DNA of 64,000 nucleotides, taken from positions 5,175,800 to 5,239,799 of the forward strand of contig JAQFVV010000018.1 in NCBI GenBank assembly GCA_028023455.1. The letters are read 5' to 3'. Positions 39,101-53,300 of this stretch are shown here, piece by piece; position 1 is the first letter of the stretch, and every line of letters begins with the position of its first letter. The DNA comes from Epiperipatus broadwayi (lineage: Eukaryota; Onychophora; Udeonychophora; Euonychophora; Peripatidae). Position numbers and translations under genes: made by a program. The notes under the pieces were generated by a model. The model saw only the letters and a program-made list of their open reading frames with translations, was not told the DNA's origin and did not search any database.

Positions 39101-42100
39101 TTTTTATCAGTGTGTCTTTCAATTTCACTCAATCCTACTGCAATCTTAAGTCATTATATATATATATATATTAATTTATTAAATTCATCCTAATAATTTT
39201 TTTCCGCAGAATTTTTATTATTATTATGATTGGAATCAGTTTTTTATGGATACCAGTTATTCAGAATATGCAGGGAGGGCAGTTATTTCTTTACATTCAG
39301 GCTGTGAGTGCTTATCTATCACCACCTGTAGCTGCTATATATATCTTAGCAATATTGTGGAAAAGATGCAATGAACAAGTAATTATGTTTTGGGAATTAT
39401 ATGTATATAATATTAAAACTAAATATTTCTTAACTTATTAATCTACATTAGACTTCTCTGATTTTGATTTTAAAATAAATTACATTATAGCTTTTGTAGG
39501 GTAGCCTAAATATATGTATTTTGTAAATCACAAAATGTTTTTAAAATTTATGTTGTAAGTTACATATTTACTTGTAAATGTAGCTCATACTTTAAATCCA
39601 TCAGATAAAAATATTGATGTATGTATTGAAATGTATAGATGTTCATAAATTATTAACTCTTTAAAAAGACATAGTAACTATATTGTTATAGGAATTATCT
39701 CAAAATCATATGAATTAAATAACACAATGGTTTCCAGCAAAGGACAATAACAGCAGTGATGTAGTGGCAATGACTGTATTATTGCTATAACAAAATCAGC
39801 AATTACAGCATAGAAAATTCTACTAACAAATCAGTCTCTTAAATAATAATGTCAACAATAAAATAGCTGAAGACTGAAAATTTTCTCACAATAAGTTATT
39901 GTTATAAATATCTGTGGATGGAATCACTTGGGCCGGATTAATTTTTGATATTTTTTGAAATCTCAAACAGCTTTAGAATGTGTTTTTTTTTTTTTAAATA
40001 TTCAGCCTTTAGTCAATCAACTTAGCTAGCTTTACTAAATTGATATTTTTATTATCTGAGACTAACTAGTTTAAAAAGATGAATTACACTCTGAGAGACA
40101 TGGAATTCATGGTTTACTTTGCCTTTTACATTTTTATGTGTAATCATTTTGCAGAAATGCTTATTATTTGACATTAATATTCTTACAATATTAACATAAA
40201 AAAATATGTTTTGAACAATCATATTTTTACTGCTATGATATTCTAGATTGGTAAAACATCAGAAAATTTTCATGGAATTTATTGTGTATAAAAGTTTTAA
40301 GATACATGTTTGATATAATCTCTCCCCTGTAATCATGTAATTGGACAGTTTAGTACACTGTGGAGACTACAAATTATTAAATATATTTTAATTGTATGTT
40401 ATATCTCAACTTTAGGATGTACAGCTTTTATGTTGTTTTTTAACAAGATAGTTTATCATTAAATCAAAGATTAAAAGAATGAAATGTCCTTCTTACTAGA
40501 TAATTCTATTTTATAACTTTTTCATTCCCCAGAAATCATGTGTCTGAATTTCTTTATGGAACTATGCAAAGAAAATTTATAACATCTTAGAATTAAAACA
40601 ATAAATTAAAGATACATTAAAATTCTCATTGCATGACTTATGTATTAGTGTAGTTCACATGAAAATTTAATAAATTCTGATGTGATAATATGCTGGACTG
40701 TTTCCATAATTTATCATTAAATGTTGAATGTCTAGAAAATTTTAAACTTTATTTAAACTTTTCATATACAAACAATTATTAGTAACAACACACAAATAGA
40801 CAACACAGGTTAGGAGATTATATAATGTTTCAAGTAGTAGTACTCTCCATTTTTAGCATAGGAGTCAAACTTACACCTTTAGATTCTTGAATATCACATT
40901 TTCAGGCAATGATCTAACCAACTGGGCTATTCAGTTGGTTACAGCATTGCCTTAAAATTTGATATTCAAGAATCTAAAGATGTAAGTTTAATTCCTATGC
41001 TAATATTGTCACTGGTCAGAACATCAATATATGAAAAAGAGTGGATAATAATTGAAACATTATATTATCTAATAATCTGTGTCATCTATTGTGTGTTATT
41101 ACTAGCAATTGTTTGTATTTGAAAAGTTTAAATAAAGTTTAAAATTTTCTAGATATTCAACATTTAATGATAGATGATGGAAATAATTTAACATATTATC
41201 ACATCTCTGGCATCACAAACCTTCAATCAAATATTTTAATAGATTCTGTTTTGCTAAAGTGCTAGACTGAATTGCAGTGATCTAATTCAATTAAAATAAA
41301 ATAAAATTAAGCTGCATTATCATTTAATAAAATTATAAAGAGTTATATTCTGGAATTATGGATATATATATATACCCATTTACACACATACATGTGTATA
41401 TCAATAAAAATATGGGTATATATATATATATACCCATTTACACACATACATGTGTATATCAATAAAAATAATAAATATAACAGTAATTAACTATTATACA
41501 TAGTCTTTTAATCTGCAGAAGTACTTTTGGTTAATTCCTTAACCCTCCTCAATGGTGATTAAATTCAAAAAACAATGGAAGCAAATGTCATTAACTCAAA
41601 TTCCATGATTCCCAAATTTTAATAATAGCAGCTTGTCTATTAATTATATTTATTTTATTTCTATTTATTAAAATTGCCTCGTTAATTTTTCTTTTATTAT
41701 GGTTTCTCTCTTCACGAAGAATCTTAACATTTTCAATATCAAAAAAATTTATATGTCCTTTTATGATCCAAGAAAACTGAAGCAATCATTAAATCATATT
41801 ATTTTTATTTTTCACAAGCTCCTTTAATCTTTTTTCAATACTGCACCTCGATTTAACTATATACAATAACATACATCTACAAAAAATTTGATACCCAACA
41901 TTAATTTTCTGCTTGGCAGGTATGACAATTTTTAGAATTATTCACTAACTTATTAATGAAACATTAAATACATCCTTATATATATTCTTAAAAAATTTCA
42001 CTTAAACATTTGAAATATATGGAATAGATATACACTTTTTATTATCAATCTTCAACTCCTTTAAAACATTATAACTCTTTTTAAATCAACATGAGTATTA

Positions 42101-45100
42101 TTAATCTGTTCAATCTTATAACAACTTCAAGCAATTCCTTGGCAAATATCTCAATATTTTTTAATTTATCACATTTTTAATGACATAATTGTTCATTATG
42201 AGGCAAAAAAGATCTAAAACTTGCCATCTTATGCATAATTGGTACTTTTGATTTAGAATTTTCCCTTTTTTGCAATGGTTTGATTATTAATTTAATGACT
42301 GCTTTATTTTCTTGGATCATAAAAGGACATATAAATTTGTTTGATATTGAAAATGTTAAGATTCTTCATGATGAGAGAAACCATAATAAAAAAAAAAATT
42401 AAGGATGCAATTTTAATAAATAGAAATAAAGTGAATATAATTAATAGAGAAGCTGCTAACATTAAAATTCAGGATTCATGGGATTTGTTTTGACGATGTT
42501 TGCTTCTGTTATATTTTTTTAATTTAATGACAGTTGAGGAGGGTTAAGGAATTAACTGAAAGTACTTCTGTAGATTGAAAGACTGTATAATAGTTAATTA
42601 TCATTATATTTATTATTTTTATTGTTATTATAATAGTTTTTAATTAACAGACATTTTATTAGTTATATATATATATATATTCTAACCTAATAAATAAATA
42701 GGAGCTTCCTAATTAAATCAAAATCCATCCGGAAGGCCTCAACCCTTTCTAACCTAATAAATTAAGAGATAAATCTCCTCAAACTTCCGTCTACACTTGG
42801 TATAGTCCGGGTAATAAACTTTACTCAATAAATAATAATAACTTGACATTAGGTTAGTTCTATAATAATTCAGCTACAGCGATATGCATTTCAGACAAAG
42901 ATAGAATTTAAAAAAAATATTATCATTAATAAAATAAATTTAAAAAGAAAATTTAGAATAAACTAACATTTTTTCTCTATCCAAAACACATTCTCTGGGC
43001 TGTAAGTACATGCACTGTTCGACAATGATGATGATGATTTTTCATGTCATTGTTAATATTACTGACTAAAACAAAATATTCATTAATTTGCCAATATGAT
43101 TTCAATATTTTTGGTTATTATACAATTAGATGTTTCAATCTCTTAAGCCATGCCACACTTGTAATATTGATCTGAATTTGATCAGTTATTAATTTAAGAG
43201 CACTTATAATAATGACACTAATCTCAGGGTTCTCTGTTATATTTAATAAAATTGCTCGGCAGTATTGTGTTGTCGCATATGACTGACATTCTGGTCGGCT
43301 GTAGGAAACATTTACCTTATTTAAACTCTAGGTGTCTTCATCCACATATCAACTATTATAATATTTAACGAGATGATCACCATATTCAATAACAACGCAT
43401 AATTTTGAATAATAAAGCCTTTTAAATCCAGAATCTCAGTCGGAATGATGAAAAGACAAGGGTGCTTTTGTGTCCTTCCATTATCCATGACAACACAATA
43501 ATTTAACTAAGATTTATTACTTAGACACTTCCTTAAATGTGTATTCAACAATGTGTAACCAAAACTAGTAGTTTGGGAATAAAGTGATTTTACACACATA
43601 TAAAATAAAATAAAATGTCTTGGTCTGAAGTTTTCAATTCCATAAATAATTCTTATTAAAATATAATATAATGAAATGTTTTGATCTGCCTATAATTATC
43701 TACCTGGTGTTTTGGATTTAAGATTTCATAAATGATTTTGGACCCAAGAAAGTATTGCAAGTATTATGCCAATACACTTTTATTTAGCACATAAGAAAAA
43801 TGACTCAAAACAACTTGTAACTAGACGATAATTTATTATTAACTTATAACAAAATTATAATTTTTTATTATGGTTTAACAAAAATATCTTTTATGATTAA
43901 CATAATAAACAAACATATACAATTTATTCGATCCCATATGGATAAAACAAAATATAACTAATATTAATTCGTCTATACTTTTAGACTTGGATTCGAACTA
44001 CTTCTTCATCTTTTTTTTTACAATATGCAAATTGAATATAACAAAATAAATATTATTATCGATACATCAACTCATCTGTTTAGTGTATCTTATATGAACG
44101 GTTACTTAAATTTATTGACTAATGATCTGTTTTAGAACAAAAATAATCTGATTCTAGGCAATGCGTACAAACGATTTTTATTATCATATCTTTAATTAAA
44201 TGATAGTTTTTTATTTAGATAACTTATTATAGTTTATGAGTTACGTATCAGAAGTTACACTTATTATTTTAATGTTTACCTTAATAACAACTGAAGTTGT
44301 TGTACACACTGTTTTTCTCAGTATAAGTTATATTGTGAGTGCTACTTAATCATTAACCTGAATTAAACCTAGTATTTGAACCCTCTAGTGGCAAATGAAA
44401 ATTTTTAATCATGCAATTTTAAAACTTACTCTCTCCATTGACTTACGTGTGGATTACCCGCACTATTCCGTCGCACAATTCAGACATTGATCATATATAC
44501 TAGCACGCTATTTATACTATATGGAGCTTGAGGAATTAACCTCCAATATACCCGTTATCTTGCCATAACTTTCTAAACAAACACAATATTCAACACTTTC
44601 CGTGATGGAATTATCTCTATTTTCTCATGAGGAATATGGAATAACACCGCAGGGCTGTAGAGTTAACTACTATATTAAAATAGTTTGGTGGGTCCTTGCC
44701 TCTTAATTGGGCATAATAGGAGCACACACCAAATATAATCCTCTCCTGGGATTTTAACGAATGAAATACACTAAATACTATATAAAGTACTGATCGTCCT
44801 ACTCTGAGAAGCTATCACTTGGGTTATAAACATACCCGAATACTAGATTTATCTATTCCCCTCATGGAAAATAAAGCTTTTGGGGAGATTATTTTCTATC
44901 CCACAAAATAGATACATTACAATTATTACTTAGGCGCATATTAAGCCTATACCGATGCTATATCGGGGCAAAACAAGCAAATACACTAATTACACTAAGT
45001 TTATGTTCCGGGGTATACTTAGATCAGCGTCTGATATCAATGGATATCACAGAATACAATAATAATTTTTACTTTTGCCAAAGAAATATTCAACAAATAA

Positions 45101-47319
45101 TAGGAAGTATAGTATTTTGAACTAAACCAAGTGAATGCATTAATAAAGAATAATTAGGAATAAGTTCCTTAATTAACATAGTATAAATTTGTTTCAAACT
45201 TTAAATAAGTAATATTTTGTATAGCACTTCTCTTTAATTACTTCTGATAATTTTAACTAGATATTTTGCCTATTAAGTATCTAAATTCTTCTTCTTTTAC
45301 GCATCTGACATCTAAATTGATACTCATAATTACATATCATAAGTAAACACATTTTATAAAAAAAAATAATATTTTTTTTTTCATGTCAAATATAAATTTA
45401 ACCTAGAATAATTACATAAAAACATACCTTTATGATTATAAGGTCATTTAAATATTGTTTGAATATATAGCCTTTAACCTGCTGATATAAAAAAAATACA
45501 CATAATTTTACAAATTAGTAAAAAAAATCATTACTTAACAAGTGCTTATAATATCACCAAAAAAAATGTTTTCCGTTGGGCACTTTATCCAGATGAAGAA
45601 CTTGATCTATTCGTAGTTTACGAAGCAAATTTAAACAAGAAACACATTTTATTATTTCATTTATAAAAAGTTGCCTTCATTCTGGTGTACTTAATAGTAG
45701 GCAAAGAAAAACATAGCAGCGTGGATTTTAATTCTTCCTTGAATTAACTGCTATAATTATGGGATCCAAGAAAACAATACAGATTTTAATGTAGACGAAT
45801 ATTTTATTCTAAACGATAACACACACATATACAATTCTTTTCTTTTTACTATTGGCGATACGTATCATTTTTAGCTAGCTGGCTTATGAATAAAAGAATG
45901 CGCGAATTTTTCCAAAATATTATTTTTATTGACTGCAGCTGACTTACGTGGATATAAAGTTTATTGACTCCAATTCATGTATAATATAACATTTTATTTT
46001 ATGGTTATAATTAGGTCACTAATGTTTATAGTTTTTATTCCTACTCTAGGAATTATAATTTTTCTTTAATAATGAATTCTCCGTAAATGCACACATACAA
46101 ATTTTCCGATATTTGCCTTGAGAAAATTTATATTTCTTTTTAAAAAAATATGCAGGTGCATAAGTAAATATCATTTATTATTTATATTATTTCTGGATAA
46201 TTTTCAGTGAATAAAACATATTTTAATGTGGGGAACTTGCATTATTTTCTAAAGCAGACAATTTCTGTTAGAAAGAGCGCGAAACTTTTTGGTTAACTTT
46301 CCTTGGCTTTTATAATATGTCTTTTAATTCTAGTTTTTCTTTTATACCATGAAAAGATTATTAAATAAGATAAAGTTAACAAATAATTAATTATTTCTTG
46401 GAAATTACTTATATTGCTTAGTTTAACTATAATGATATTTTCCGTGATCGCTGTAGTCAATACGGTGATCTCGAACTTTAGCATAAGATAGCACATTTTG
46501 AGTATAAAAAGCTTTAAAATAGGTAGAGCAATAGAAGCTTATGGATGTCCTATCAAAATATTTTAGCTAGACATGATATTGTTAAAATGTTACTTGAATT
46601 ATATTTATTTCTGCAATAAAAAAATATAAAAATTTGTTACCGAATTTCAGCACTGCTTCCACTTGTAAAACTTATGTCAGACTCGATTTTCTACAAAGTT
46701 TCCCGGTCTTCTTTTAGCGACCTCTTACAGAAAAATAATTATTTAATTATACATAAACAAAGGAAAGGAAAAAAAAAAACTTATTACAGTCATATATTTT
46801 TGTATGATTTAAATGGATTACAGAGTAATTTGACAACTAATGAAAAATAATAAATATCTTTAACTAATAATGCTTATTAGTAATGTATAATTCTGTATAC
46901 ATTATTATCTAAATAATTTAAAAAAAATTATCAGAAGTTACTGTGCTTTATGATAAGACATTCATCCACTCTCCCCTCTACCCATCCAAAATCAATTACT
47001 ATTTATGATAGGTGCTTTTATATTATATTAAATTGCTCTTATGGTTAATATATTTTAACTAAATTATTTATGCTCTTCTTCAAAATGACATGGGATTACC
47101 AAATTTATTAGTTATTTGCTTAAAACACATTATAGTGAGTAAATAGCATACTTTATTAATCACTTAATATTATTATTATTTTACTTTTTATTTCCTAGAA
47201 AAGGATTGCATTGTTTTCCTGTGGAAACAATGCTAAATAAACCAAGTGTCAATAACACTAGGTTACAATATATATATATATATATATATATATGTAACCT
47301 TCTGTAATAACACTAGGTT

Positions 47320-47353
<34 letters not shown>

Positions 47354-50300
47354 CCTTCTAAATTCTTTTCTTCCTCCTCTGTTTTTGCTGTCTTCATATA
47401 TAATATTGAATTTCAAAAATCTCACACACTTCACTTTTTAGCAAAAAAACTTTTATTATTGATTACAGTTTTGACTGTACCATATAAACAATAGAAAATA
47501 ACAGATTATGTACATAATAATAGAGATAATTTTACCTTTGATATTGCCAGGGAACCATCAATTATTAATTGATAGTCCTGAGGCCAAATTAAGATTTCTC
47601 TGTTAGCCTACATAATGGGTTTTTATCTCTGTTTGCAAGGATATCATCTCATTGTTTATAACATTAAAATCCAAGAAATATTTAACATATATACATTAGG
47701 TACCATTTGTAATGGTAGGGGTAAAATATGAGGAGATGGGAAAACATATGGCAAACGTATTCATCACAAATAACATAGTCAGTGAACAAATTTAAAAGCA
47801 TAAATACAAAAAGAATAAATGTAAAAGAGCATGACTCAACATGGAACAAAAGTATATGTTGTTATAACAATTATACTTATAAGCTAAATTATACTAATGA
47901 TAAGTTATATCATCAGCATTATACAAGAATAATTAAATCATTCCTTATGACTGTATTTTTAAAAAATCAATAGTCAATGCCAAACTGAAAGCATGATGTA
48001 CAACAATCATCTGGATGCACATATTTAAATGCTAATCTATTAATCATAATAAAAAATATAATTCTGTGATACTGATACATGGTAACTGTCATCAATGCTC
48101 AGGCTGTGGTACCATGAGTGTACAGGTCAACCATAAAGTAAATTTTCTCTAAAAAATAAAATGCAGTGAATGGATTTTAAAGGTGATCTTGACTTTACAT
48201 TATCCAGAGAACTATCGATGTCTGGACACAAACATAACCCCATCTATAAATAAATTAATCATTATTGCTCTAGATCTAATTCCTCAAAAAACCCTAGTGA
48301 CTGTGAACAAGAGAAAGTATAAATATATCTTTCACCTACATTAATTTAAATAGCTTTACTAGGATAATTTATAAATCCTTCAAAACACTACTATAATGAA
48401 ATCAAATCACACACTGCCAATTCATATAATAGATAGCTGGAGGAATAAAGACCTTAATACTTATTATTTTAATAATTATTTAATAAATTAACTAATGCAT
48501 TAATTAAGAAAATTGAGTAAAGATATATAATTCCAACTATCATATATCTTATCAAAAAAAAATTCATATAGCAAACCAAGTTGATTTTTATTATATTACA
48601 TTAATTAATCTTTACTTTCTTGTTTATCTCCTTTACCCCTTTTAATAATTAAATATAAAGCAATAGTTCCCAAATAAGAGAGAAGAAAAATTTTTATTAG
48701 CTAAAAAAAATCTTTTTTTACCATTTTGGTGGGAAAATCAAATAAATAGAAAAACTCGTTTGAAAAAAAATAATAATTATTATTCATTATTACCAATCAT
48801 TATTTATATTAAAATTTATTTGTAAATGTAGATATGGACTTACCATGGATTTTTTTTCCCTGTAAGCTTCAAATGTTGAGTTTAAATAATCCTTTCTTTT
48901 TTCTAAAAGTTCTTTTATTAACTCTTCCTTTTGTAAATTCAAATTTCCATTATGATAACTTCTCCACTAATATAGATTTCCATGGTAATGTATACTATTA
49001 CATTTATCCACTTTTACAATAGGTTTTCAGATGATTTTGTCATGACCCAAATTTCTCTTCTTTTTTTCCAATATTCTACTTTGTAAATCAGGTTACCACA
49101 GAATAAGACAGATATGCTTTGGGATGTAAATAAGGTTTGCTACAAATTTCTGTAGGAATATTCTACATTTTCTTTTAGTGAACAGGCTATATGGTGAAGT
49201 TAGGAGATGCTCAGCTTTTAGCTAAAAATTAGCATCTGGTTTTTCTCAAATCCATTTTTAAAATCATTTTTTAAATTAGTAGTGAGATGAGTTTTACTTC
49301 AGATTGAAAAACTATAAAACTAATGTTTATTGTTTTTGCATCTGAACTCCTGCTGCTGATTACTCCCACAGTTTGATCAAGAAATAACTCCTACTGATTA
49401 TTTAACAGCTGAATCCAGAAAATCTACTGCTACTGATTTGTTCAACAGTTTGACCAACAATGACTGTTCCTCATAAGACACTGAAGTAGACTGCTTTAAA
49501 CTAATCCCTATATAATTTTTGGAACAATCCTGAATCCATCCAATCACATTTTATCTTATATATAATCATATTAAATCCTGACTAATTGAGTCTATTTTTA
49601 CAAAATGTTATTTGGTTATTTCCCTTCTTTTTTTAATTAAAAAAATTCCAATCATAAGAAAAATTCCTTTGTAGTGTTTTTCTTATGTCAAAAAACAAGT
49701 TGATCTTTTAATTACACTTTGATTTGGACAATATTACTTTTTGTTTTAGAGTCATAAAGAGAAAAGAAAAAAACTTTAATTAATTAAAACAAAATTTCTT
49801 AATAAAAATATAAAACCTTATTTTTTTCTTTTCTTTTAAAAATCTGATAAAATTAAAATATTGTCTGTTTATCTCTCTTGTCACCTTTTAAAAGTTAAAA
49901 TTAAAACCTTTAAATAAATTACTAAAGGAAAAAAAAAATTCTCTTAGTATTTTTTTTTTTCAAAATTAAAACTTAAATAAAATTACTAAAGAGAGAGAAT
50001 GGAAAAAATTATTTATTTTATCTTATACTTTTCTCTCTCTTTTATAACTATTTCTTAAACAAATTATAAATATTCACATTATTATTTAAAAATCAATGTT
50101 TAGAATTTTTGTATTTTAATAAATAAAAAACCTTTAAATAAATCTATACTTACTATTATAAAAAAAATATATGAAAAAATTAAATCTATTTCCCTACTCT
50201 AACTTTACTAGTTTAATTTAAGAAGCTTGGAATATCTGACATGGCTAGAGTTGGCCACTGTCTATAATATTACAGTATATTGCAAAATAAATATATAATA

Positions 50301-53300
50301 TATATAATAAACATAAATAGTCAATATTTTTCTAATTTTATTGTAAGGGTTTCATTCTATATTTTCATTCTATATTACAATTGTTATTAACATACTACAT
50401 CAGTGCAAACATTTATTATTCCTTTTTATAGGGTGCATTCTGGGGATTAATAGCAGGAATTGTTCTTGGTATAACAAGAATGATTTTGGATTTCATATTT
50501 CGAGAACCTGCTTGTGGACAGATTGATACTCGACCCCTTATTATCAGCAAAGTTCATTTTTCATATTTTGCTATAATTTTGTATTGGTGTACTACATTAA
50601 CAGCCATAATCATATCATTAATGACAAAGCCACCTTCAGAGAAAATGGTAAGTTATGGCTATCTTTATGTAATATTTATTTATAAAAACTTTTTATAAAA
50701 TAAGATTTTAGCCTATTCTGATTTGTGATTATTACCAGTGAATAAAGACTTGGGACCATTGATAAAAAGGCTTCTTTTGAAATTAATCTTGTATTACCTC
50801 TAATCTTGTGAATTTTGCATTATCACAGTTTACTTCATTAACTTCATTGCTCTAATTCTTATAAGATAAATTTAAATAAGGTTTATGGAATTAAGTTGAG
50901 ACTGAGAATAATGATATGGAAAGCTTTGTTTAAAAAGGATAGGTTATATTTAATAGAAGGGAGAAATAAAATACTTAGGCAAGTTAATTTTCAATAAATT
51001 TTATTATGCATTATTCTTAGGAAGGGAGGTGTTAAATATAAATATACTTATAAGAATAACAGTATAATAAAAAAAGGCAGAAATAGAAATGAAGGATATA
51101 TTTATAGTTAGGGAAGGCAATATGATAGAAAGAAATATGAATAAACATAAAAATGATATTCCAAACAAGAGTCAAAGTATAAATTTAAAAATTAGTTTTA
51201 GAAATTCCACATGAATAGGAAAACAGTGTTGGAGATTTTTTTTGTGTTAGTAGTAGTATAGAGATATATTTGAGAAAAAAATAAAATATATTTGCAAAAA
51301 TTACCTTCTATTCAAATGTGAGAAATGTTATGTAATGAGAGATATACAAGTTATTATTAAAGTGGGTTATTTTAGAAAAATTTTAAGAAATGCAAGATTT
51401 TTGAAATTAGATAGAAAAAAAACTTGTTGTTGGAATTGTATCTATGTAGCCATTAAAAATATAGGAAAATGCAAAGAAGGGAATTGATAATATGAAGAAA
51501 TGTTTGTATAGAAGTATTAATTAATAATAGATGATAATAATAATGGAATAAAAAGTATGTGTGAGAGAAAATGATAATTGATATTCTAGCAAAGTGTTTA
51601 ATGAAGAGTTTACATGATTTAGGTAGAATTTGAAGCACATACTTGTAGATAATGAGGAACTAGGGGAGATGAAAAGAATTCAAGTGCTTCATGAAGATAC
51701 ATAGGGTGTAATAATGAAGATTATTTTATGTTAATAGAATTAGGAATATTTAAAAGGTCAGATGCAGAATATTGTGGAAGAATTAATAAGTATAGATGGG
51801 AAATAAAAAGTGAATGCAAATTCAACACATTTAATGATGTCTTGAAAAGAATTATGAAGGTTGGTAAATTTAAAACTTCAATAAATGTTCAGAATGAAAA
51901 GATGATGAAAACATATGTTAAAAAGATTGAAATAAAAAAAATGCATATGGGAGATTATAAAGATGTTATTAAAAAACAAATGAGAAAGGTGGTGCAATGA
52001 TTGGATGTAATAATTATCTTAAAAAAAGGAATTGGACTGGAATTAAGAAAATAACTTCAATAAAAAGTTTACCAAGGAAATTACAAATGTGGAAAGAAGG
52101 TTGAAAAATTTTTGGAGATCCCAAGAAATAATAAAAAAATGTGATTCTAATAAAAATCATGAGAAGATGATTAGAGTGATTAATTTAGAATTGGATTTTA
52201 AAAAAATGAAAAGAGAATTAAATGATACGGTAACTGATAGATAAGAGTTGGTTTAAAAGAAACTTTTAATAAAATTATACATGATAGTGAAATTTTAACT
52301 GAATGGAAGAGTGTGAGAATTAGATTTTTATGTAATGGAAAGGAAAAATATATTAGATTGGTAACTACATATAAACTAATAATTGCCATAATTTATAAAA
52401 TATTAATTGTTGGATAAGATACGAATTTGAAAAAAAAGAAAAGAAAATTTGGGGGGAAGTTCAGAATGGATTTCACTCAGGGAGACAGACAGATAATCTA
52501 TTTGTTATTACTTAATATGTTGAAATGCCTTACAAAGAAAATAAGTAATTATTTATTGCATTTTTAGATATGGAAAAAACATATGATATGGTCAATAGAA
52601 ATATATTGTTGAACAATTTTGAAAAGTATGAGAATAGACTTGGAGATATTAAAAATAATTAAGGTTTTCCCCATAGATAATTTTAAAAAATCAATTGGAG
52701 AATGTAGAATCTATGAAAGTTAAATGTGAAATTGAATCAAAATAAAGATGTCAATTAAAACTTTTTTATTTATTTTGTTGTTTAAGAGAATTGGAGGCTG
52801 AAGTAGAAAGATTAGGAGTAAGATTTGAGATTCTTATACTAAGAATTAGGAGAATATATAATATAGTAGATCTTTTTTTCCTTAAGATATAGAATTTTTT
52901 GTAAATAATATAAAAGATAAGGAATTGTTATTAGAGAAATATGTAGAAGTAGGAAGAAATATGACAATTACATTTAGTGAGGAAAAATGTAAGAGAATAG
53001 TTCTTAATGCAAAAAATAAAACTGAAACATAGAAAATGGAAAGTATTTGTCTTGAATAAGTAGAGAAATGCAATGGGAAAAGAAATTATATAGTTATTTT
53101 GGAAATGACAAAATTAGACACTAAAAGCAAAATATAGAATGGGATTGATTAAAAATCATTCGTATTTTTCATATAAAAAATGTAATTTGGAAAAAGTGCT
53201 GATGGTACCTTCTTTAATGTTAAAAATGAGGTGCTTTTGTTTTAGTCAAAGGATTCAACCAATTTTTAGATGAAATTCAAAAATAATAATAATAATAAAT

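Larger units (their letters stand above)
41468..42618. mobile_element. Second inverted pair of Penelope-like 3' ends (family 2)
   Basis: Outer arms of about 330 bp mirror each other at roughly 85% similarity. TAACTATTATACA.AGTCTTT and AACCCTCCTCAA on the left pair with AGGAGGGTTAAGGAATTAAC and TGTATAATAGTTAATTA on the right. The left copy (minus strand) extends inward to about 42260 and includes a second GIY-YIG-like block; the right copy (plus strand) begins near 42285. The geometry is the same as at 17217-18624, with the truncated 5' ends facing each other, but older. Confidence 0.75.

Noticed and set aside
47246-47494. 82-codon frame
   Set aside because: Runs through two (AT)n tracts; no domain.
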